Of a stretch of DNA of 64,000 bases, positions 56,967 to 64,000 are shown piece by piece. Numbering within the stretch: position 1 is the stretch's first letter; the number at the start of each line of letters is the position of its first letter. Below the pieces are notes generated by a model, which ran no database searches, was not told the origin of the DNA, and saw nothing but the letters and a program-made list of their open reading frames with translations. This DNA comes from Hordeum vulgare subsp. vulgare. Lineage: Eukaryota; Streptophyta; Magnoliopsida; Poales; Poaceae. A program made the translations under genes and the position numbers. Location: positions 546,533,763 to 546,597,762 of the forward strand of contig NC_058524.1 in assembly GCF_904849725.1 (NCBI RefSeq). The letters run 5' to 3'.

Positions 56967-59560
56967 ATGACAAAGAGCCGCCGCGGGAGATACTACATCG
57001 ACAACTCATTGTGGGAGCCGGAAGCCGATTCAGTCGAATCTGGCTACCGAGTCCCCTATGGCAAAATCAACGTCTTCATCGGCATGATTGGGACGCCCGT
57101 GCCTGAGCCGGACACCTGCATCGACATCGTCGAGCCGCCAGGTACGTCCTCCCCATCACACGGCGGGACAGGAGTCGCCATGTTTTCGTCGATTTTACGC
57201 AGGGAAATGACGTACAAGACGAAGCGGCGGTCCAGGATATCACCCCCGTAAATTCTGACGGCGAGTCATCCATGGGTGAGACAGATTCAATGCACCCTCT
57301 CTAGGAAGGACAACTCGGAGGGATGTCGTTGGCAATGGACCCCGAGGTCCTCGAGAGATCCCGTCGACAAATTGCCATCTACATGGCGGGGTCAGTGCAG
57401 CCTCAGCAAAATCCAACCGGCAACAACGAGACCGGTGGGACGTCCAAACCCCCGGCACAAACCATGGCAGAATTAGCGACGGAGGTCGTCGGCCTTATGG
57501 CAACTACCGTCACGTCCGAGAATCAGGAGTCTATCAATGCCGAGCTAGCAAAGCTGCGGGAGGCGATGGCCAAGGCGCAGCGGGACATGGAAGCAGAAGC
57601 CGACAGGGTGGAGACGCAGCATGCCGCGATCGCAGCAGAGACGGAGCGGTTGAACACCGAAGGCTGGCGGCTCGAGAGACAGCAGCACGCGTCCGACGCC
57701 ATTCACCAAAGGAGGCACCACGGCCATATTTCGGACGACTTACATCCAACTCGCCTTTTCGACACCTCACACACCCCCAGGGCGGGTCCTGGTCGACCTT
57801 TACAAACTGTTCCAAGGGGAGGTCCGGTTCCACCGCCCAATCCACCGCCGCCTCAACCAATGGATGCCCATGCGACTCAGTTCCAGACGCCCCGGGGTCA
57901 CTTCTCGAATCCCGTGGTCAATGTGTCGGCGGCAACCCGCCACTTGGAGACCCTGCCGATTTACGGAAACTCCCCGGCCGAGATAGAGGCCAGAAACGCC
58001 ATCGAGAAGCTAAAGACGGCCATGGGCCAGCACGCGCAGTACTCTCATAGCCTCGACCGACTGCACTCCATGCCTCAGGCGAGCCACACAAGGAGTCGCC
58101 ACGAGGACTTACCCGCGGTAACCAGCGGGCCGCGGCGATTCCCTCAACATAACCCGCTCGGGATGCCAGACACGCGAGCTCAAGATACCGTGTACGCGAC
58201 ACGAGCTGCGTGTCAAATAGATACAGTAGCCGTGGCGGGTCAGGTCTACCCGGCTTACACGTCATCACCTCACGCGCCCCTGGACGCCGGAGGCAAGCAC
58301 ATCAGTGTATTGTGTCTTGCACCGGTTCTGCGCAACGAGCGAATGCCAAAGGACTTAAAGGGCCCCGGAAGGTCCCTAATTACTCGCCGGATCTCGAACC
58401 AGGGTCATGGATCGAGAGTTACGAACTCGCGATGGACATGCTCGACGTAAATGAGGCGGTTTGCGCTAAGTACTTCACTATGATGCTCGAAGGGACGGTA
58501 CGTGCATGGTTAAAAACCTTACCACCCAACTCCATCAACACCTGGGCAGAGCTAAAAGAGCGCTTTATCAAGAATTTCAAAGGGACTTGCAAACGCCTGA
58601 TGACCATCGTCGACCTACAGCACTGCGTTCAGCGGCCGGATGAGTCCGCCCACCATTGGACCCGGCGAGTCGCGGAAGTTATTCATTCATCATAAGGCAT
58701 CTCGGCGGCTCAGGCGATGTTGATCCTGGAGAAGAACTGTAATTACGAATCTCTGGTACTAAAGCTCGGGCGACTTAAGCGGAAAGTACATGACATGGGC
58801 GAATTAATGGATACCCTTACTAGGTATGCTGAGTCGGACGACACCAAGGATCCCAGGGAGGACGACGACAAAGTTTGTACCACCAGGAAGGGCGAATTAC
58901 ACAAGGGCCATTCTCAATTTCAGGGCCGGGGCAACCACCACTCCGGTGGGCACGGCAGAAAGACACAACAGGAAGGTCCTACGGAATTTGTCGCTAATAC
59001 TAATACCGGCAACAGAAACCCACGCTAGAAGAAGCGGGGCTTTAGTGGGAAGAAACTGTGCAATTATCACGAAATGCTCAAAGGCCCTTGTCCGCAGCAT
59101 GCCACGGCAGAGGGACCGGCGACTCACTCTTGGGAGGATTGGTACGTGATGCAGGAATTCCAGGCCGAGGCGCTCAGAAGAGGTCAAGGTGGTGAACAGG
59201 GCCAGCGACAGGAACAACCCAGCGCATCTGGGTCACGCCAGGTCCCGTTCGGTGGTTTTCCTAACCCGGGACCACAGGGCGGGTCACAGCCCAACGCTGG
59301 GCAGTACCATGTTCACAATCAGCAATACCACCCGCCAGGGGTGTTCCAGCAATCCCCCCCCCCCCCCGCAACGGGATCCCCGGCAACACGAGGATCGTGG
59401 TGGGTTTCAGAATAACCCCAAACAATTGAACAGCGGGCAGTATCATGTGTTCACCACCAACACCTGCAAGCGGGATCATAAGGTGAAGCATAGAACCTTC
59501 AGCATAGCTGAGGCGGCGCTCCCTCGATACCTTCACTGGTCTGAACAGCCCATAACCTAG
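56967..59560 (+). pseudogene. Element I gag region
   Basis: Starts MTKSRRGRYYIDNSLWEP at 56967 in frame 3, moves to frame 2 (57323-58340, a Gln/Glu-rich linker with a predicted coiled coil around AELAKLREAMAKAQRDMEAE), then to frame 1, where the retrotransposon gag domain lies (58400-58830: WIESYELAMDMLDVNEAVCA, WAELKERFIKNFKGTC, DESAHHWTRRVAEVI). Stops occur at 58693 and 59026. A CNYHEMLKGPCPQHAT stretch near 59060 is a possible degenerate metal-binding motif. A run of 14 C at 59354-59367 shifts the frame within a Pro/Gln-rich tail (PRQHEDRGGFQNNPKQ). Confidence 0.8.
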
Positions 59561-59574
59561 AGCAGGGAAGACAT

Positions 59575-60216
59575 AGGGACTTGGCTTTGGTTGTGGCTCC
59601 CCAAGTCGTAGGGTACACCCTTTCCAAGGTCCTCATGGATGGAGGCAGCAGCATCAACATCTTATACTTTGATACTTCCCGACGGATGAACCTCTTGGAG
59701 AAAGACCTGATGCCATCATCCACGATCTTCCATGGCATCGTCCCCGGTAAGTCGGCGTATCCCATTGGACGGATTAAATTTAACGTGGCTTTTGGCACAT
59801 AGTCAAATTACAGGAGCTAGTCTCTCCTGTTCGAAGTTGTCAAAATCAAGAGCCCCTATGATGCGTTGTTTGGACGGCCGGTGCACGCCAGATTCATGGC
59901 CCGTCCATGTTGTGTCTATCTCAAACTCAAGATGCCCGCCCCTAAGGGTCCTATTACCATCAGCGGAGATAGGAAGATAACTCAAGAATGTGAAGAAGGA
60001 GACGCAGCTTACATCGAGTCGGCTTGCGCGGCTGAGGAGGTCAAATTTCACCAAGCTAATGTTGACCCGACAGACATGACGCCGCTCAAGAGGCCGACCA
60101 TCGATTCCGAGCCGCCCCTCAAGTTTAAACCGACGGACGACACCAAGGTTATAGACTTTACACCTGGCGACTCCACCAAGCAGTTCACTATTGGGGCGGG
60201 TCTCGACCCCAAATAG
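59575..60216 (+). pseudogene. Element I protease
   Basis: Retropepsin-like domain: LVVAPQVVGYTLSKVLMDGG then SSINILY, catalytic Asp codon 59638-59640. A stop near 59800 and a frame jump precede the block SPYDALFGRPVHARFMA, which corresponds to the conserved flap-distal part. The frame ends at a TAG (60214-60216) where related elements probably have Gln. Confidence 0.8.
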
Positions 60217-61510
60217 GAAAGCGCGCTCATCGAATTCATCCATGAGAATCGGGACATCTTTGCATGGAAACCTTCTGACATGCCAGGTATACCGAGAGAA
60301 TTCGCCGAGCACCATCTTAATACTGACCCTAAAGTTAAGCCAGTTCGACGGTACCTTCGCAGGTTTAATGAAGAGCGTTGTAAGGCGATCGGAGACGAAG
60401 TAGCCCGGCTTCTGGCCGCCGGGTTTATCATCGAGGTTTTTCCATCCTGAATGGCTGGCTAACCCGGTCCTAGTGCTAAAAAGGAATGGCACTTTCCGCA
60501 TGTGCATCGACTACACTAACCTCAACAGAGCCTGTCCGAAGGATCCCTTCGCCCTTCCCCGCATTGATCAAATTATTGACTCGACAGCGGGTTTTGAACG
60601 TCTGTGTTTCTTGGACGCTTATTCGGGATGCCATAAGATCAATATGGCGGTGGCGGATCAGGATAAGACATCCTTCATAACCCCATTCGGAGCCTTTTGT
60701 TGCGTGTCTATGTCGTTTGGGCTCAAGAGTGCGGGGGCGACTTATCAGCGTTGCATCCAAAATTGCTTGTACAACCAGGTAGGCCGTAATGTCCATGCTT
60801 ATGTGGATGACATCGTGGTCAGGTCTCACCGAAAGGAGTCACTCTTGGAGGATCTCAAGGAAACCTTTGACAACCTGCGCGTTTACCAGATGAGGCTTAA
60901 CCCCACCAAGTGTGTTTTTGGTGTCCCTGCAGGGAAGTTATTTGGTTTCTTGGTGTCGGAGCATGGCATTGAGGCCAACCCGGACAAGATTGAGGCAATT
61001 ACCTCACTGGGGAAATCGGCCAACGTTAACCAGGTCCAGCGTATGGCGGGTCGAATCACAGCTCTGAGCCGCTTTATAAGTCGCCTCGGGGAGAAGGTCA
61101 TCCCTCTCTATCAATTGCTCAAGAAAACTGATTGTTTCGTATGGACGTACGAAGTCGACGAAGCTTTTCAAGCCTTGAAGCGACAATTAGTTAACCCGCC
61201 AGTGTTGGCGGCTCCGGCAGACAAGGAACCTATGCTTCTGTACATTGCAGCCAATTCCAAAGTAGTCAGCGTGGCAGTAGTTGTCGAGCGGAAGGAAGAA
61301 GGAAAGGAGTATCTGGTCCAGCGACTGGTGTATTTCATCAGCGAGGTCCTCACCCTCTCCAAGCAACGTTACCCACATTGGCAGAAGCTGGTTTTTGGGG
61401 TGTTTATGGTGAGTCGGAAGCTGAAGCACTACTTCCAGGAACACCCGATCACGGTCGTCAGTTCCGCCCCCCTCGGCGACATCATACACAATCGAGCCTT
61501 CCACTGGCCA
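60217..61510 (+). pseudogene. Element I reverse transcriptase and RNase H
   Basis: Opens ESALIEFIHENRDIFAWKPS (frame 1), frameshifts near 60445, then continues in frame 2 from 60473. RT blocks are RMCIDYTNLNRACPKDPFAL, LDAYSGCHKINMAVADQDKT, FGLKSAGATYQR and the intact catalytic box YVDD (60800-60811). The connection and the gypsy RNase H follow (ADKEPMLLYIAANSKVVSVA), where the first catalytic Asp appears replaced (IAANS), so this RNase H is likely inactive. The frame returns to frame 1 near 61510. Confidence 0.88.
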
Positions 61511-62190
61511 TCAAATCTCAAGCACTCATGGATTTCATCAATGATTGGACCGAGTTACAAATCCCGGAGGAGAGGCCCGATCATACTTATTGGACCATCT
61601 ATTTCGACGGGTCCAGGCAATTGGAAGGCTCGGGGGCTGGTGTGGTGATAACTTCGCCTCAAGGTGACAAGTTTTGCTATGTCCTTCGGCTCATGTTCCC
61701 ATGTACTAATAATGCAGCGGAGTATGAGGCCTTGCTCCATGGTTTGCGACTCGCCAAAGAGATGAACCTCACGCGAGTTAGGTGTCTGGGCGATTCAGAT
61801 CTGGTGGCACAGCAGGTTTCTGGCACCTGGGATTCATGAGACCCTTTGATGGCGACTTACAGACGAGCTGTGTCAGATGTAGCGGGTCACTTCAATGGTT
61901 ATCAAGTGGATCACATCGATCGATGACTTAACGAAGCAGCGGACGCTCTTTCCCGTCTCGGTTCACAACGTAAGCCAGTTCCTCCCAATTTCTTTTTGGA
62001 TGTATTGCATAACCCCTCGATAAAACTGCCTTCAGAGGAACATTTAGCGGTAGCGGACCCTGAGTCTCAACTCGTGGCGGCTCTTCACGCTACTCCAGAC
62101 TGGGCAACCCCTTACATGGCATATCTCACCAGAGGCGAGTTACCTGCCGACGACTTATTAGCTCACTAAATCGTCCGTCGGTGTAAATCC
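61511..62190 (+). pseudogene. Element I archaeal-type RNase H and linker
   Basis: Contains YWTIYFDGSRQLEGSGAGVV (catalytic Asp in FDGS), NNAAEYEALLHGLRLAKEMN (catalytic Glu) and CLGDSDLVAQQVSG (third acidic residue), the full signature of the second RNase H of Tat elements. A TGA at 61837 and another at 61924-61926 interrupt it. The linker LNEAADALSRLGSQ follows and ends at a TAA near 62167. Confidence 0.85.
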
Positions 62191-63354
62191 ATGGTCATAC
62201 ACAATGGCGAGTTACACAAACGAAGCACCTTAGGGGTATTTCAAACATGCGTCTCTCCTGAAGAAGGATGTATGATCCTTAATGAGATTCACGTGGGCGA
62301 TTGTGGTCATCATGCTGGGTCCCGATCCTTGGTTTCTAAGGCCTTCAGACATGGGTTCTATTGGCTGACGGCTCACGCAGACGAAGAGGAGATCGTCCGT
62401 CGATGTGATGGTTGCCAAAAATTTGGACGTCAGATGCACGTGCCGACTCAAGAATTGTGGATGATACCAATCACTTGGCTGTTTGCAGTCTGGGGACTTG
62501 ATATGGTTGGCCCTTTCAAGATGTCTTCCACTAAAAAGACTCACCTACTGGTGGTAGTAGACAAGTTTACCAAGTGGGTGGAGGCAAAACCTGTTAGCAC
62601 GTGTGATGCAGATACGGCCGTCAAATTCTGGAAGAAACTGATTTTCAGATTGGGATATCCTCATAGTATCATTACTGATAATGGTACTAATCTATCCAAA
62701 GGTGCAATGCAAGAGTTTTGTTCACGAGAGCATATCCGGCTTGATGTTTCCGCGATTGCACATCCCTAGTCTAATGGGCACGCGGAAAGGGTGAATCAGG
62801 AAATATTGCGGGGGATTAAGCCTCGGCTCATGGTACCTTTGGAACGTACTCCGGGGTGTTGGGTGGAGGAGTTGTCGTCAATATTATGGAGCATCAGGAC
62901 AACTCCAAATTGCTCCATGGGTTTTACTCCTTTCTTTCTGATTTACAGAGCAAAAGCGGTGTTACCAAGTGACATCAAACACGATTCACCACGAGTCGCC
63001 GCCTATGTGGAACAGGATAACGAGCTGGCGCGGCAAGACTCGTTGGACGCCTTGGAGGAGGAACGTGACTTGGCTGCATCACGATCGGCGATTTACCAAC
63101 AAGACTTGCGACGTTACCACAGCCGCCGGGTCAAGAGCCGAACTTTCCAAGAAGGCGACTTGGTGCTCTGTTTGATTCAAGATCATACTGGTATGCACAA
63201 GCTATCACCTCCGTGGGAAGGACCGTTGGTCATCAACAAGAATCTTCGAAACGGCTCATATTACTTGGTGGATCTTCGCCCGGATCGGCCAACTACAGAG
63301 GTTGAGACAACTCGCCCCTGGAACATAGCCCATCTGCGGCCTTACTACACTTAG
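62191..63354 (+). pseudogene. Element I integrase
   Basis: One frame broken by a single TAG (62767-62769), where a Gln codon is expected. The N-terminal zinc part is HHAGSRSLVSKAFRHGFYWL to RRCDGCQ. The catalytic core has LDMVGPF, SIITDNGTNLSKG and the Glu in GHAERVNQEI just after the stop. The C-terminal region ends YLVDLRPDRPTTEVETTRPW and HLRPYYT, the usual end of this lineage. Element A carries the other integrase type in the window. Confidence 0.9.
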
Positions 63355-64000
63355 AGCTATAAGCTCCTTTTTTTCCAGTTTTCAGAAAATTGTAGTCCAT
63401 GAATTATAAAAGCAATAAAGCCGGCACCCACGAATTTCGGGGTCCTTTGTCGTTTCAGCTTTTGAAAGCATGAGTCTTTATTGTTCTATAAGTCGTCCAA
63501 ACATGGACGCTAACAAAGTCAAAGAGCGTAAGTCGCCATGCTGCACTTACTTCAAAACTGGGCTTTGATAAAGCCAAAGAGGACCAGCGTTGCCATGTTG
63601 CACGGTTCAAACATAGGCGCCTTATAAAGTTTTGAGAATTAAGCCGGCTTACTTGGGGGCTACTAGTCCCCAAGTCGTTTCGCAGTAAGAGCGTATACGC
63701 TTCTGTGATCCTATGCCCGGCTTTTTCCTGAATCATAGGTCACTTGCGGGCTTCCACTCATTGAGTTCAGCATGAATACCCTCTTGGCTAGCGAAAAATT
63801 ACCGCATTACAAATGGTTATACTGGACTATGTGTTGAACAAGTCGCCACATGGACCTATGTACTCAGGGCGAGTCCATCCGTCATTTGGACCCTGAACTC
63901 GCCTTGGTTAAAACATAAAAGGTACCGGCTAGAGTCACACATGGGAAATAGAGAAACCATTGGTTCATTGAACCTACTTCACAGAAGCTTGACTCGCGCC
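63355..64000 (+). other. Element I 3' untranslated region
   Basis: Non-coding. Includes an inverted pair around 63646-63672 (CTTGGGGG ... CCCCAAG) within GGGGGCTACTAGTCCCCAAG. The window ends before any polypurine tract or LTR can be recognised. Confidence 0.6.

Larger units (their letters stand above)
56383..64000 (+). mobile_element. Tat/Ogre-lineage gypsy element (I), 3' end outside window
   Basis: 5' LTR, Lys-type primer site, gag, protease, RT with RNase H, a second archaeal-type RNase H, and integrase, in that order on the plus strand. The extra RNase H between the first RNase H and the integrase marks the Tat lineage. The polyprotein is degraded by stops and frameshifts. The 3' LTR is not in the window. 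Confidence 0.88.

Noticed and set aside
56383..64000. Element I as the continuation of element F
   Set aside because: I has its own LTR, primer site and a different gag start; nothing links it to the F gag-like gene.

Overview
The window is transposable-element DNA from a large grass genome, most likely a Triticeae species (wheat, Aegilops, barley or rye). The evidence is the pile-up of Ty3/gypsy LTR retrotransposons of types abundant in that tribe (recalled names: Sabrina, WHAM, Fatima, LARD/Sukkula groups), a Stowaway MITE, a Helitron and nested insertion. Family names are from memory and were not searched. I see no intact host gene, tRNA, rRNA or CRISPR array. The only host-gene-like sequence is a broken GT43 glycosyltransferase fragment at 55.65-56.27 kb.

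Layout. 1-825: LTR fragment (S1, minus). 826-4548: internally deleted Athila-type gypsy (S2, plus, same family as A). 4549-5043: LTR end of another family (D, minus). 5044-5243, 31778-32948 and 43205-44256: dismembered pieces of one older gypsy-type element F with an intron-containing gag-like gene. 5244-31777: element E (minus), a LARD-like element with 4.2-kb LTRs and no coding capacity, inserted exactly at the F start codon (target duplication CATGC). E carries element C (7256-17002, minus, duplication GGATA) in its left LTR and element B (19742-26623, minus, duplication CACCC) in its internal domain. 32949-43204: near-complete gag-PR-RT-RH-INT element A (plus) inside F. 44257-55182: element G (minus), a relative of C, split by a Helitron (50924-54577) that itself holds a Stowaway MITE and a MULE-like element. 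55183-56382: GC-rich stretch with the GT43 fragment. 56383-64000: 5' LTR and degenerate polyprotein of a Tat/Ogre-lineage gypsy element (I), running off the window.

How the parts relate. A, B, C and S2 keep a primer-binding site for tRNA-Asp, and B, C, D and G share an LTR-terminal palindrome that S1 keeps with one change. B, C and G have no reverse transcriptase or integrase, so they would depend on an A-like partner. E uses an initiator-Met primer site and I a Lys(CUU) site.

Most interesting signal. A, C and G each carry, inside the element and just upstream of their 3' open reading frame, a roughly 180-240-bp copy of the LTR core (hairpin flanked by inverted GATTTTTTCTGG / CCAGAAAAAATC arms). 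In C and G it is followed by a predicted ~220-bp intron before the ORF. This looks like an LTR-derived internal expression cassette for the 3' ORF. The hairpin recurs in all the LTRs, and in G both arms have changed together so pairing is kept.
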